This document shows positions 1-8,058 of a stretch of DNA of 8,664 bases, one piece after another. Location of the stretch: contig JAABSN010000142.1 of the NCBI GenBank assembly GCA_011390385.1, positions 1-8,664 on the forward strand, written 5' to 3'. Position 1 is the first letter of the stretch. Each line of letters begins with the position of its first letter. The notes under the pieces are model-generated. The model had not been told where the DNA came from, searched no databases, and saw only the letters and a list, made by a program, of their open reading frames with translations. A program made the translations under genes and the position numbers. Source of the DNA: Thioalkalivibrio nitratireducens (GTDB lineage: Bacteria; Pseudomonadota; Gammaproteobacteria; Ectothiorhodospirales; Ectothiorhodospiraceae).

Positions 1-25
1 ATCCCCCAACGTGTGGACCTCGAAC

Positions 26-57
26 GGTGCAATTCGCTGCGTTCATCGGCACCCTGC
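26..57 (-). repeat. REP-like palindromic arm, partial copy of the repeat seen twice downstream
   Basis: Read on the minus strand, these 32 bases match the first arm of the 108-base elements at 7645 and 8491 at 29 of 32 positions. The ends form a hairpin (GGTGC at one end, GCACC at the other). The match continues weakly to about position 13 (minus strand gttcgaggtcc against gctcgaggccc in the 7645 copy), so the element probably extends beyond the left edge. The head reads GCAG where the other two copies have GTAG. No coding function is suggested. It lies about 100 bases upstream of the first gene. Confidence 0.75.
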
Positions 58-142
58 TTCGTTCCTGATCGAGTGTCACGAACCGGCATGAAGGTCAATG
101 GCGCTGTTCCGAACGCGGGGAAGCTTTTCCAATAACGGGTGT

Positions 143-153
143 GGGAGGAGAGG
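143..153 (+). promoter_or_regulatory. Shine-Dalgarno sequence that favours the GTG start at 156
   Basis: The bases GGGAGGAGAGG contain GGAGG at 144-148, seven bases before GTG 156. The longer alternative start, GTG 141, overlaps this purine run and has no comparable site upstream of it. The placement therefore argues for initiation at 156. Confidence 0.6.
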
Positions 154-155
154 GT

Positions 156-1535
156 GTGCTGGTAACAATCCTGATTTGGGTCGCGGTGCTGGTCGCACTC
201 ATCTTCGTGCTTGATCTGGCGCGTCATTCCGTGCGCCGGTTCCTTATCGCTTCGGCCAGCGTGGTGGCGCGGGCGACCTGCAGTCTGCGCTCGCAACTGG
301 TCCGGTTTCGTGAGGCTGTCGGTCAGTGGCAACGGCTGCATCTCGCGCGTCTGGAAGCCGCGCGTCTTGCCGATGCGGTGGATGCACTCGAGCGGAACTA
401 CGGCGCGCTGATCGGACATGATCTCAGTCAGTTGCCGGACCTGCGACAGAAGACTCATGCCGTGTTGCGCGATCTCCGGGCAGCGTATGCCCGTGACGAG
501 CACGGCCTGACCGCAGAGCCCGAATGGGTCGGGCGCCTGGAAGCCATCGCACAGACTTCGGCGGGGGAGGATCCGCAGAGCCAGCGTCTTGCGCGCGACA
601 TGCAGGAAACCGTTCTGCGTATTGCGCGGATGGCACTGGAACAACATCGGCAGAGTGCGCGGGAGCTTCTGGTCACGCGGCGCCGGCTGCAACTGCCGTT
701 GCTGGAACTGGTGTCGCGCCTCGCCTCGCTGCAGGATCGTCTGGCCAACCTGCAACGTCAGGCGCAGGCGCTCGACATCACGCTGAAACGCTTTGAACAG
801 AATCGCTCCCAGCGTCTGCTCCGTTTGCCGGTCTATGCACGCGCCGGGGGGCAATGGCTGCTGAGCGCTGCCGGCCTGGTGCTGGCGGGCCTGTCCGTTC
901 ATGTCTATCAGCAGGCTTTTCTGCAGTCCTTTGATCTGCTGTTTCCGGCGGACTCTGGAGCCGGTGGCAGTGTCTCGGTGCTGGCGATCTGGTCATTGCT
1001 CGGGGTTGCCGCGCTGACCGGCTGGATTCTGGTCGAAACCCGCGCAGTGACCGGGGCGGGGCTGACGCCCCTGGCACGGCTCGCACCGTTCGCGCGTAAC
1101 GCGCTGGCGACCATTGCCGGGCTGCTTCTGGTTGCGGTCGTCGTGATGTCGATGGTCAACGGCTATCTGCGCGAGTGGATTCTCTACCGAGGCGATCTCG
1201 TCGAATCGATGCTGGCCGGTGGTGCTGAACCGGCCGGTCCGGAGGTGGCGTGGGTTGGACAGATGCTGGGTGGATTGCTGGGCATGGTGCTCCCGCTGGT
1301 CGTCGCACTGGCTCCACTGTGGCTGCTCGGGTTGCTGGCATCGTCGCGCGTGTTGTTCGGCGGCCTGCTCTGGTTCCTTCTGGCCCTCATTGCGGCGCTG
1401 CTCCAGTGGCTGGCCGTGCTCTCCCTGCAGTTGCGCCGCTGGCTGCCGGTTGCCTTTGACATGGTGATTTTTCTGCCGGAGCGCATCCGACGCTGGCGAC
1501 AGCACACGCGGCCTGCGCCGTATGGCCAGGAGTGA
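156..1535 (+). CDS. Membrane protein of unknown function with long soluble helical region
   Basis: I do not recognise this protein family. The predicted product is 459 residues from GTG 156; an in-frame GTG at 141 would add five residues, but the ribosome site favours 156. One hydrophobic segment lies at about residues 2-20. A charged Arg/Glu/Gln/Leu-rich stretch follows at about 25-225, with almost no Gly or Pro in its second half, and is probably coiled coil or helical bundle. About five more membrane segments follow (near 233-254, 272-293, 313-335, 367-395 and 398-424), then a basic tail (RIRRWRQ). The topology resembles that of some envelope-tethering or mechanosensitive-type proteins, but no channel signature was recognised and no function is inferred. 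The next gene starts about 100 bases downstream on the same strand, so the two could be cotranscribed. Codon use is like that of its neighbours. The gene itself is well supported by the long open frame; only its role is unknown. Confidence 0.85.
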   Translation: MLVTILIWVAVLVALIFVLDLARHSVRRFLIASASVVARATCSLRSQLVRFREAVGQWQRLHLARLEAARLADAVDALERNYGALIGHDLSQLPDLRQKTHAVLRDLRAAYARDEHGLTAEPEWVGRLEAIAQTSAGEDPQSQRLARDMQETVLRIARMALEQHRQSARELLVTRRRLQLPLLELVSRLASLQDRLANLQRQAQALDITLKRFEQNRSQRLLRLPVYARAGGQWLLSAAGLVLAGLSVHVYQQAFLQSFDLLFPADSGAGGSVSVLAIWSLLGVAALTGWILVETRAVTGAGLTPLARLAPFARNALATIAGLLLVAVVVMSMVNGYLREWILYRGDLVESMLAGGAEPAGPEVAWVGQMLGGLLGMVLPLVVALAPLWLLGLLASSRVLFGGLLWFLLALIAALLQWLAVLSLQLRRWLPVAFDMVIFLPERIRRWRQHTRPAPYGQE

Positions 1536-1637
1536 GACGGGAGCGAGCGGGGCACCGTTCGGGCGCAGGGGCTGGTAGACTCTCCCAACCTTTCGCGTGT
1601 GTCTGGTCCAAGAGATTCGAAGTGGGGGAACGGCAGT

Positions 1638-2315
1638 ATGGGTTTCAGATCGGTCGGTATGCTGGTTGTGGTGGGCCTGTTCCTGCTGTGTTCTGCGCAG
1701 ACGTCGGCCCAGAACGTCACCCGCTATGTCAGTGATCAACTGGAAGTCGGTGTGCGAACGGGCAAGACTCTGCAGAACAGGATCATTCACAGCGCACGCA
1801 GTGGTGATCCGGTCACGGTGTTGCAAGAGGATGCCGACGGTCACTCCAAAGTCCGGTTCGAGGACGGCACCGAAGGCTGGATTCTGACCCGGTATCTCCA
1901 GGATGAACCGCATTCCCGCGAGTTGCTTGCAGAGGTGACCGCCGAACTGGAAGAAATCCGATCGGGTACGGACGATCAGGGTAATCGCGTCGCGGAACTG
2001 CTCGAGGCCCGTGCCAGGCTGGAGGAGGAGCGGCAGATGCTGCAGGCCCGGGTGGCGAGCCTGGAAGCCGAACTCGAGCAGTTGGGTGCGATCGCGGCCC
2101 GACCACAGGAAATTCGCGAAACCAACGCACAACTGCGCAGTTCCCTGCTCGAGGCGCAGCATTCCGCCGAGGATTTCCGGCGGCAGGTCGAGGTTCTGCG
2201 GGCGGACAGCCAGCGCAAATGGTTCATGACCGGTGCGCTGGTGACCGTGGTTTCGCTGATTCTGGGGATCCTGCTGACCCGCATCCCGCGGCGTCGGCGC
2301 AGCAGCGAGTGGTGA
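1638..2315 (+). CDS. TIGR04211-type SH3 domain envelope protein (YgiM-like)
   Basis: The product is 225 residues from ATG 1638, preceded by a GGGGGAA purine run. A longer GTG start at 1599 would put 13 polar residues before the signal peptide and is less likely. Visible parts in order: a signal peptide (about 1-25, ending CSAQTSAQN); a bacterial SH3 domain (about 29-92, with RYVSDQLEVGVRTG at its start and DGTEGWILTRYL at its end); a Glu/Leu/Arg-rich coiled coil (about 93-190); one membrane segment (about 197-215); and a short basic cytoplasmic tail ending IPRRRRSSEW. This architecture and length fit the TIGR04211 family, whose best-known relative is E. coli YgiM. The SH3 domain should sit in the periplasm, held by the C-terminal anchor, and may bind peptidoglycan or a protein; the family's role is poorly defined. 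A possible extended -10 (TGGTAGACT, near 1573-1581) has no visible -35 partner. Nothing ties it functionally to the mrp genes downstream. Confidence 0.88.
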   Translation: MGFRSVGMLVVVGLFLLCSAQTSAQNVTRYVSDQLEVGVRTGKTLQNRIIHSARSGDPVTVLQEDADGHSKVRFEDGTEGWILTRYLQDEPHSRELLAEVTAELEEIRSGTDDQGNRVAELLEARARLEEERQMLQARVASLEAELEQLGAIAARPQEIRETNAQLRSSLLEAQHSAEDFRRQVEVLRADSQRKWFMTGALVTVVSLILGILLTRIPRRRRSSEW

Positions 2316-2361
2316 ACGCGGGCGACCCTGGCCGCGTGAGGGGTGCTTGCGCTGCTTCAAA

Positions 2362-2405
2362 ACGACCGTTAGCCTTCGCGCCGCTTCGGTAGACCACCCG
2401 GTCGT
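2362..2405 (+). promoter_or_regulatory. Inverted repeat in the gap upstream of mrpA
   Basis: ACGACCG (2362-2368) and CGGTCGT (2399-2405) are perfect 7-base inverted repeats separated by 30 bases that can themselves fold weakly (ACCG with CGGT). This is the only clear symmetry in the 163-base gap before mrpA. It could be an operator, a leader-RNA structure or chance. No convincing -35/-10 pair was found beside it, and there is no T tract, so it is not an intrinsic terminator. Confidence 0.2.
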
Positions 2406-2478
2406 AACCCGTATCGGCACCGAGGGCGCAGCCGACACTCACCGAACTCCGTATTCATGATCTGGGAATGCTGTCCGG

Positions 2479-4845
2479 ATGCTCTACGCGATATTGTCGA
2501 TCTTCCTGCTTGCCGCGCTGGCACCCTGGATCCACCGGCTGACCGGGCGGTACAGCGGCTGGGTTCTTGCATTGATCCCGGCGGCGCTGTTCGTCTACTT
2601 CGCGAGTTTCCTTCCGCTGATCAGCGCCGGCGAGACGGTCGTTCTCGGTGGGTCCGGGGCGGGTTCCGCGGGCGGACCAGGGGTGTCGGGAACCGTGCAT
2701 GCCGTGTTCGGCAGCATGCTTTCGATGCCTGGCCTGGGGATACAGCTTTCGTTTCTGGTCGACGGGCTGTCCCTGCTGTTTGCGCTGCTGATCTCGGGGA
2801 TCGGCTTCTTCATCGTCAGTTATGCCGGGCGTTATCTCGAGAAGAGCCGGGATCTGGGCCGGTTCTATGTCGTGATTCTTGCCTTCATGGGCTCGATGCT
2901 CGGTCTGGTGCTCGCGGACAACCTGATCGCGATGTTCATCTTCTGGGAGTTGACCAGTGTCACCTCCTATCTGTTGATCGGTTACAACCACGAGGACCCG
3001 AAGGCGCGCAAGGCCGCACTGCAGGGGCTGATGGTCACCGTGGCCGGCGGTCTGGCGCTGCTGGCCGGGATCGTGATGCTGGCCATGGCGGGAGGCAGTT
3101 ACGAGCTCTCGGAGATCCTGAACTCCGGTGACGCGGTACGCGAGCACGCGCTCTACCTGCCGCTGCTGATCCTGATCCTGCTGGGTGCGTTCACCAAGTC
3201 GGCCCAGGTGCCGTTCCATTTCTGGCTGCCGAATGCGATGGCGGCGCCGACCCCGGTGTCCGCGTATCTGCACTCGGCGACGATGGTCAAGGCGGGCGTA
3301 TACCTGATGGCTCGCCTGAACCCTTCGCTCGGTGGCACCGACGTCTGGTTCACCGTATTGGCACTGTTCGGCGCCGTCACGATGTTCACCGGTGTCTTCC
3401 TGGCTTTCCGCAGCACCGGTATCAAGAGCGTGCTGGCGTACTCGACCGTCATGGCGCTCGGTACGCTGACGATGCTCATCGGTATTGGTACCGATACCGC
3501 GTTATTGGCGGCGATGGCCTTCCTGCTCGCCCACTCACTGTACAAGGGCGCGCTGTTTCTGGTCGCCGGTATCCTCGATCACGAGGCGGGGGCGAAGGAC
3601 TTCCTTCAGACCGGGGGCCTGCGTTCGGCATTGCCGGTCACCTCCGCGTTTGCGATGCTCGCGGCGCTTTCACTGGGCGGCGTGCTGCCGCTGTTCGGCT
3701 TCGTCGCCAAGGAGTTGATGCTGGAATCGGTTCTCGGAGCGCCGGGCTGGGTTCCCCTGCTCACGCTACTGGCGATCGGTTCCGCGATCCTTGGCGTCGC
3801 TGTCGCCGCGATCGCAGGTATCCGACCCTGGTTCGGGCCACGGGTCGAGACGCCGAGAGCCCCGCATGAGGCGCCGCCGGCGATGCTTGCAGGTCCCGTG
3901 GTTCTGGGCAGCCTGGGCCTGGTCTTCGGGCTGGGGCCGGGGCTCGCCGACGATGGCCTCCTTGCCGCCGCCGCCCAGGCGGTGAATGGAGGAACACCGG
4001 TCGATGCCTATCTGTCGCTCTGGCACGGTCTGAACTGGCCGCTTGCGATCAGCGCGCTCAGCCTGGCACTCGGCCTGTTCCTGTACAGCCGCTGGGATCG
4101 CGCCCGCGCGGCCCTGGCATGGGTCGATACGGCAGTGCGGTTCGGGCCGGAGCGCGGCTACGAGAAGATCATGGACGGCATCGTTCGCGCGTCCGAGTTG
4201 CAGACGCGGATTCTGCAAAGCGGATACCTGCGCTACTACATCATTTTCATCATTCTCACGACCGTGGCGATGGTCGGCGTCACGGCACAGGTCTTTGGTG
4301 TATCCGTCGGTCCGGTCGGTCTCGACGATCTGCGTTTCTACGAACTGACGATCGTCGCGATCATGGCGCTTTCCGCGCTGGTGGCGGTACTGAGCCGTTC
4401 GCGCCTCGGCGCGGTGGCCGCGCTGGGCGCGTTCGGGTTCACGGTGGCGTTGATGTACGTGATGTTCAGCGCGGCCGATGTCGGCATCACGCAGATTCTG
4501 GTCGAGACGCTGACCGTGATCCTGCTGGTGCTGGTGCTGTTCCGCCTTCCCGGTTTCCTGGGGTTGTCTTCCCGGTTCATCAAGTTGCGCGATGCCACGG
4601 TGGCACTGGCGGCCGGCACCATGGTGACCCTGCTGCTGCTGAGCACGCATAACGCCGGTGAATTCGATTCGATCGCGCGGTATTTCATCGAGGAGGCGGT
4701 TCCGTCCGGTCATGGCCGCAATATCGTCAATGTGATCCTGGTCGATTTCCGGGCACTCGATACGCTGGGCGAGATCTTCGTGCTCGCGCTGGCGGCGGTC
4801 GGTGTCTACGCCATGATCCGTTTCCGCGCGGAGGATCGCTCATGA
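2479..4845 (+). CDS. mrpA: Mrp Na+/H+ antiporter subunit A
   Basis: This is the largest subunit of the Mrp cation/proton antiporter, 788 residues, close to the roughly 800 of Bacillus MrpA. The N-terminal two thirds are a proton-translocating module related to NuoL. Key visible positions are [12 protein letters not shown] with E157, the [15 protein letters not shown] motif with K240, [13 protein letters not shown] with H265 and K271, and [14 protein letters not shown] with H352 and K356. The C-terminal part carries the MrpB/MbhD-like (DUF4040) segment with E676 in [16 protein letters not shown], then an MbhE-like end with [15 protein letters not shown] and E765. These acidic residues probably match those shown to be essential in Bacillus MrpA. 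ATG 2479 is the only ATG after the in-frame stop at 2458-2460; its ribosome site (GGGAA, 2464-2468) is weak. A Gly-rich loop at about residues 57-72 appears longer than usual. The stop overlaps the mrpB start (ATGA), which implies translational coupling. Confidence 0.97.
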   Translation: MLYAILSIFLLAALAPWIHRLTGRYSGWVLALIPAALFVYFASFLPLISAGETVVLGGSGAGSAGGPGVSGTVHAVFGSMLSMPGLGIQLSFLVDGLSLLFALLISGIGFFIVSYAGRYLEKSRDLGRFYVVILAFMGSMLGLVLADNLIAMFIFWELTSVTSYLLIGYNHEDPKARKAALQGLMVTVAGGLALLAGIVMLAMAGGSYELSEILNSGDAVREHALYLPLLILILLGAFTKSAQVPFHFWLPNAMAAPTPVSAYLHSATMVKAGVYLMARLNPSLGGTDVWFTVLALFGAVTMFTGVFLAFRSTGIKSVLAYSTVMALGTLTMLIGIGTDTALLAAMAFLLAHSLYKGALFLVAGILDHEAGAKDFLQTGGLRSALPVTSAFAMLAALSLGGVLPLFGFVAKELMLESVLGAPGWVPLLTLLAIGSAILGVAVAAIAGIRPWFGPRVETPRAPHEAPPAMLAGPVVLGSLGLVFGLGPGLADDGLLAAAAQAVNGGTPVDAYLSLWHGLNWPLAISALSLALGLFLYSRWDRARAALAWVDTAVRFGPERGYEKIMDGIVRASELQTRILQSGYLRYYIIFIILTTVAMVGVTAQVFGVSVGPVGLDDLRFYELTIVAIMALSALVAVLSRSRLGAVAALGAFGFTVALMYVMFSAADVGITQILVETLTVILLVLVLFRLPGFLGLSSRFIKLRDATVALAAGTMVTLLLLSTHNAGEFDSIARYFIEEAVPSGHGRNIVNVILVDFRALDTLGEIFVLALAAVGVYAMIRFRAEDRS

Positions 4846-5267
4846 ACATGCAGTCGCTGATCCTGCGTACGGCGGGCCATTTCCTGCTCCCACTGCTGCT
4901 GCTGTTTTCGCTGTTCCTGTTGTTCCGTGGCCACAACGAACCTGGCGGCGGCTTCATTGCCGGGTTGGTCGCTGCGGCGGCGTTCGTGCTGTACCTGTTC
5001 TCGATGGACATCGCGGCCGCGCGCCGCGTGCTTCTTATCGACCCACGCAGCCTGCTCGGCGGCGGAATGACGCTGGCGGTGCTGAGCGGCGTGCCGGGAG
5101 TTCTGCGGGGACAGGCGTTCTTTACCGCGCAGTGGTGGGAACTCGGCCTCTTCGGAGGTGGCAGTCTGAAATTGAGCACCGTGCTGCTGTTCGACATCGG
5201 GGTATACCTCGTGGTGATCGGTGCCGTGTTGACGATCATGTTCACCCTGGCCGAGGCGGAGGACTGA
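4842..5267 (+). CDS. mrpB: Mrp Na+/H+ antiporter subunit B
   Basis: This small inner-membrane subunit of the Mrp complex has 141 residues, the usual length of a free-standing MrpB (about 140). The family hallmark [14 protein letters not shown] is at residues 30-43, after a first membrane segment (about 14-29). Three more hydrophobic segments follow (about 42-55, 69-85 and 113-136). ATG 4842 overlaps the mrpA stop by four bases and is preceded by GGAGG at 4830-4834, seven bases upstream. A second Met at residue 3 is less well placed. MrpB is separate here, as in Bacillus and Staphylococcus, rather than fused to the C-terminus of MrpA as in Rhizobium or Pseudomonas. It is essential for antiport in characterised systems, where it contacts the C-terminal part of MrpA. 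Confidence 0.96.
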   Translation: MNMQSLILRTAGHFLLPLLLLFSLFLLFRGHNEPGGGFIAGLVAAAAFVLYLFSMDIAAARRVLLIDPRSLLGGGMTLAVLSGVPGVLRGQAFFTAQWWELGLFGGGSLKLSTVLLFDIGVYLVVIGAVLTIMFTLAEAED

Positions 5268-5268
5268 C

Positions 5269-5616
5269 GTGGAAATCGTCATGGCATTCGTGATCGGCGG
5301 TCTGTACGCGGCGGCGATCTACATGATGCTGCGCCGGTCCATCGTGAAACTGGTGATCGGCCTGGTCCTGCTGTCCAATGCCGCCAATCTGCTGATCTTC
5401 ACGGCCGCGGGGCTGACGCGGGGCGCTCCGCCGCTGATCAACGCAGGGGATGTCCTGCCTCCGGGACCCAGTGCGGACCCGCTGGCCCAGGCCCTGATCC
5501 TGACCGCGATCGTGATCGGTTTCGGTGTCCTGGCCTTTGCGGTGGTGCTGATCCACCGTGCCTTCGAGGTCGTGGGCGCCGATGACATGGATCAGATGAA
5601 GGACACGGATACATGA
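5269..5616 (+). CDS. mrpC: Mrp Na+/H+ antiporter subunit C (NuoK-like)
   Basis: This 115-residue subunit is homologous to NuoK of complex I and has three membrane segments (about 2-20, 25-47 and 73-96). The family core [20 protein letters not shown] spans about residues 22-41, and the conserved [17 protein letters not shown] lies at 70-86, including T79, which probably matches a functionally important Thr in Bacillus MrpC. The start is GTG 5269, one base after the mrpB stop, with GGAGG at 5258-5262 six bases before it. A later ATG (residue 5, 5281) would remove part of the first helix and is less likely. The last 12 residues are polar and acidic. The gene overlaps mrpD by four bases. Confidence 0.96.
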   Translation: MEIVMAFVIGGLYAAAIYMMLRRSIVKLVIGLVLLSNAANLLIFTAAGLTRGAPPLINAGDVLPPGPSADPLAQALILTAIVIGFGVLAFAVVLIHRAFEVVGADDMDQMKDTDT

Positions 5617-7148
5617 AGCTGTCCCTCGAAGTGCTGGTCGCATTGCCGGTCATCCTTCCGCTTCTGGCGGGAGCACTGTCACTGGTGTTCTGGCGGTCCC
5701 ATTCCGTGCAGCGGATGCTGGGCGTGTTTGCTTCGCTGGCATTGCTTCTGGTGTCGGTGCAACTCCTGTTCGAAACCCGGGAGCATGGTCACCTGGTGAT
5801 GGAGATGGGTTCCTGGCCCGCACCTTTCGGAATCGTGCTGGTGTCCGACATGCTGGCCGCGATCATGGTCGTGCTGACCGGCATCATCGGTCTGGCCACA
5901 GCCGTGTATTCGCTGTCCGGCATCAGCGTCCGGCACGAACGCTACGGCTACTATCCGCTGTTTCACCTGCTGCTTGCGGGGGTCAACGGAGCATTCCTGA
6001 CCGGCGACATCTTCAACCTGTACGTGTGGTTCGAGGTCATGCTGGTGGCGTCGTTCGCGCTGTTGATCCTCGGTGGCGAGCGCGCGCAGATGGAAGGCGC
6101 GATCAAGTACGTGACCCTGAACCTGCTTTCCTCGGCACTGTTTCTGACCGCGATCGGCCTGCTTTACGGTTTGACCGGCACGTTGAACATGGCCGATCTC
6201 GCCCTGAAGCTGTCCGAGGTGGAAGACACCGGGCTGGTCACGGTCATCGCGATGCTGTTCATGGTGGCATTCGGGATCAAGGCCGCAGCGTTTCCGTTCT
6301 TTTTCTGGCTGCCGGCGTCGTATCACACCCCGAAGGTCGCGGTATCGGCGCTGTTCGCGGGCCTGCTGACCAAGGTCGGGGTCTACGCGCTGTTCCGGGT
6401 GTTCACGCTGATCTTCGACCAGGATGTTGGTTACACCCACGAAATCCTGCTTTGGGTGGCGATGCTGACGATGCTGACCGGCGTGCTCGGGGCGGCGGCC
6501 CAGTTCGAGTTCCGGCGGATCCTGTCATTCCACATCGTCAGTCAGATCGGGTACATGATTCTCGGACTGGCGCTGTTCACGCCGCTGGCGATTGTCGGCG
6601 GGGTCTTCTACATCATGCATCACATCATCGTGAAGGCGAACCTGTTCCTGATCAGCGGCCTGACCTACCAGCTCAAGGGTTCCCACGAGCTGCGGAATCT
6701 GGGCGGGTTGTACCGCTCGCACCCGATGCTTGCGGTGCTGTTCATGATCCCGGCGCTATCGCTCGCGGGTTTGCCGCCGCTGTCCGGGTTTTTCGCCAAG
6801 TTCATTGTCATTCGTGCCGGCATCGAGGCCGAGGCCTGGTTGGCAGTCGCGGTCGCACTGGTGGTCGGCCTGCTCACGTTGTATTCGATGGTCAAGATCT
6901 GGAACGAGGTTTTCTGGAAGGCGCAGCCGGAGGGCACGAGCCGGGCCGAGTCTGCCGCCGGATCGATGGTGTGGATGTGGTTGCCGATCGTGGGGCTGGC
7001 GGCGATGACGGTGATGATCGGGCTTTACGGGCAACCGATTTTCGAAATGGCCGAGAAGTCCGCCGAACAGCTATTGGATTCGTCGAGCTATATCGAGGCC
7101 GTCCTGAGTGCCGACTACATCGAGACTGTGCGGGAGAGCCGTCGATGA
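5613..7148 (+). CDS. mrpD: Mrp Na+/H+ antiporter subunit D
   Basis: This is the second NuoL/M/N-type proton-translocating subunit of the Mrp complex. Its 511 residues compare with about 490-500 in characterised MrpD proteins, with about 14 membrane helices expected. [17 protein letters not shown] places E141 at the position of the essential Glu of helix 5. [14 protein letters not shown] places K223 at the conserved Lys of helix 7. [14 protein letters not shown] carries the His/Lys pair typical of helix 12, and the end has the MrpD-like [12 protein letters not shown] 5613 overlaps the mrpC stop (ATGA) and has AAGGA at 5599-5603. The [11 protein letters not shown] motif and the operon position distinguish it from NuoM and NuoN of complex I. 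The stop overlaps mrpE by four bases. Confidence 0.97.
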   Translation: MKLSLEVLVALPVILPLLAGALSLVFWRSHSVQRMLGVFASLALLLVSVQLLFETREHGHLVMEMGSWPAPFGIVLVSDMLAAIMVVLTGIIGLATAVYSLSGISVRHERYGYYPLFHLLLAGVNGAFLTGDIFNLYVWFEVMLVASFALLILGGERAQMEGAIKYVTLNLLSSALFLTAIGLLYGLTGTLNMADLALKLSEVEDTGLVTVIAMLFMVAFGIKAAAFPFFFWLPASYHTPKVAVSALFAGLLTKVGVYALFRVFTLIFDQDVGYTHEILLWVAMLTMLTGVLGAAAQFEFRRILSFHIVSQIGYMILGLALFTPLAIVGGVFYIMHHIIVKANLFLISGLTYQLKGSHELRNLGGLYRSHPMLAVLFMIPALSLAGLPPLSGFFAKFIVIRAGIEAEAWLAVAVALVVGLLTLYSMVKIWNEVFWKAQPEGTSRAESAAGSMVWMWLPIVGLAAMTVMIGLYGQPIFEMAEKSAEQLLDSSSYIEAVLSADYIETVRESRR

Positions 7149-7618
7149 TCGCGCTGATCTGGAACATCGCGCTGATGCTGATATGGGTCGCGTTGACAGG
7201 CTCGTTCACGGCCACCAACCTCCTGATCGGTTTCGTGCTCGGCTACCTGATCCTCGGGTTGGCACTGCGTGATAAACCGGAGTTTTCGAAATACATCGGC
7301 AAGGTCCCCAAGTTCATCGGGTTCATCGGGTTTTTCTTCTGGGAATTGCTGGTCTCGAATCTGAAGGTCGCGTACGACGTACTGACGCCGACGCACCACA
7401 TGTGCCCCGGGGTGATCGCGGTGCCGCTGGATGCCACGACCGACGGGGAGATCACCATCGTCGCCAACCTGATCTCATTGACGCCCGGAACGCTGAGTCT
7501 TGACGTATCGTCCGACCGCAAGGTGCTGTATATCCATGTGATGTATCTGCTCGACCGCGCGGAGGTGATCCGGAGTATCAAGGCCCTTGAAGCACGGGCC
7601 CTCGAGGTCCTGCGCTAA
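7145..7618 (+). CDS. mrpE: Mrp Na+/H+ antiporter subunit E
   Basis: This 157-residue subunit matches the usual MrpE length (about 158). It has two hydrophobic stretches at about 4-40, a third at about 56-71, and then a soluble C-terminal domain, expected on the cytoplasmic side. The family motif ANLISLTPGTLSLDV lies at about 107-121, with T113 and P114 at the same numbers as the functionally important residues in Bacillus MrpE. ATG 7145 overlaps the mrpD stop by four bases, with GGGAGAG at 7132-7138. The same frame is open far upstream through mrpD (to 6026), but that is overlapping noise. Unlike the other junctions, the next gene does not follow at once: a 108-base repeat begins 26 bases after the stop. 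Confidence 0.95.
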   Translation: MIALIWNIALMLIWVALTGSFTATNLLIGFVLGYLILGLALRDKPEFSKYIGKVPKFIGFIGFFFWELLVSNLKVAYDVLTPTHHMCPGVIAVPLDATTDGEITIVANLISLTPGTLSLDVSSDRKVLYIHVMYLLDRAEVIRSIKALEARALEVLR

Positions 7619-7644
7619 CGATGCGACCCCGGAAGATACAGGAT

Positions 7645-7752
7645 GTAGGGTGCCAATGAGCGCAGCGAATTGCACCGCTCGAGGCCCGGGAGCCCGGGGT
7701 CATGGCCTGCGTGGCATCGGTGCGGTTCGGCTTCTGCCTCACGGCACCCTGC
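7645..7752 (+). repeat. REPIN-like element (two inverted REP arms) between mrpE and mrpF
   Basis: Arm 1 (7645-7676) begins GTAGGGTGCC and ends TTGCACC; the ends pair, with one bulged C. Arm 2 (7719-7752) runs from GGTGCGG to GGCACCCTGC; its reverse complement begins GCAGGGTGCC and resembles arm 1. The two arms are therefore inverted relative to each other around a GC-rich centre. A GTAG head, an imperfect hairpin arm and paired inverted arms are the known features of REP and REPIN elements mobilised by RAYT transposases. A copy of the same length lies at 8491-8598: arm 1 is identical there over 32 bases and the centre is more diverged. No open frame here looks real. The element breaks the otherwise tightly packed mrp operon but ends 13 bases before the mrpF ribosome site, leaving that site free. 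Confidence 0.85.
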
Positions 7753-7782
7753 GGAATGGTGTTTCAAGGTAAGGTATCGCTC

Positions 7783-8058
7783 ATGCTGCAATACGCAATC
7801 TTCATTGCCTATGCCCTGCTCAGTCTCGCGCTGGTTCTCGGCTTCGTCCGGCTGGTGCTCGGGCCTTCGCTGGCCGATCGTGTAGTGGCACTGGAGCTTC
7901 TGGCCTCGCTTACCGTCGGATTCATCGGGGTGTCAGTGGTTTCCAGCGGCCGAGCACCGTTCCTCGATGTCGCAATGGTGCTGGCGCTGACGGCCTTCCT
8001 GGCCGCGCTCGCGTTCGCGCGATATCTGGAAAAGGGAGGGCAGCGCGTTGATCATTGA
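7783..8058 (+). CDS. mrpF: Mrp Na+/H+ antiporter subunit F
   Basis: This 91-residue subunit has the usual MrpF length (about 90-95) and three membrane segments (about 4-24, 36-54 and 62-81). The family motif RLVLGPSLADRVVALELL is at 23-40 with D32, the same number as the essential Asp of Bacillus MrpF. A second motif, LDVAMVLALTAFLA, is at 61-74. The open frame continues upstream to 7702, but those codons lie in the repeat and give a sequence unlike MrpF. ATG 7783 is preceded by AAGGTAAGG (7766-7774), eight bases away, and starts the protein at the expected point. It begins 164 bases after the mrpE stop, whereas these genes normally abut or overlap, so it cannot be coupled to mrpE by overlap. 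It overlaps mrpG by 11 bases. Confidence 0.94.
   Translation: MLQYAIFIAYALLSLALVLGFVRLVLGPSLADRVVALELLASLTVGFIGVSVVSSGRAPFLDVAMVLALTAFLAALAFARYLEKGGQRVDH
8034..8040 (+). promoter_or_regulatory. Shine-Dalgarno sequence supporting the TTG start of mrpG
   Basis: GGGAGGG lies inside the end of mrpF, seven bases before TTG 8048. The MrpG family start lines up with MIIEWLTG, so this strong site makes the rare TTG codon believable as the true start. Confidence 0.6.

Noticed and set aside
1573..1581. Extended -10 promoter (TGGTAGACT) before the SH3 protein gene
   Set aside because: The hexamer is a weak match and no -35 is found at the right distance, so it is mentioned with the gene but not called.
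2317..2336. CGCGG/CCGCG stem directly after the SH3 protein gene as an intrinsic terminator
   Set aside because: The stem is only five base pairs with a 10-base loop and is followed by TGAGGGG rather than a run of T.
993..2438. A 481-codon open frame on the minus strand across the first two genes
   Set aside because: It is antisense to two well-supported genes, its product is rich in Gln, Arg, His and Pro as expected from reversed GC-rich codons, and it has no recognisable domain.
6026..7144. Upstream extension of the mrpE frame through mrpD
   Set aside because: It overlaps the well-conserved mrpD, its translation is Arg/Gly-rich noise, and MrpE homology begins exactly at ATG 7145.
2479..7148. 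Complex I (nuoL/nuoK/nuoM) or a membrane-bound hydrogenase as the identity of these genes
   Set aside because: The A-G order, the free MrpB with GHNEPGGGF, MrpE with SLTPGT and MrpG with GVLRMPDLLTRMHA are specific to Mrp, and no hydrogenase or NADH dehydrogenase peripheral subunit is present.
7587..7772. A 61-codon plus-strand frame across the repeat between mrpE and mrpF
   Set aside because: It is mostly translated repeat sequence, overlaps the end of mrpE and has no protein-like features.
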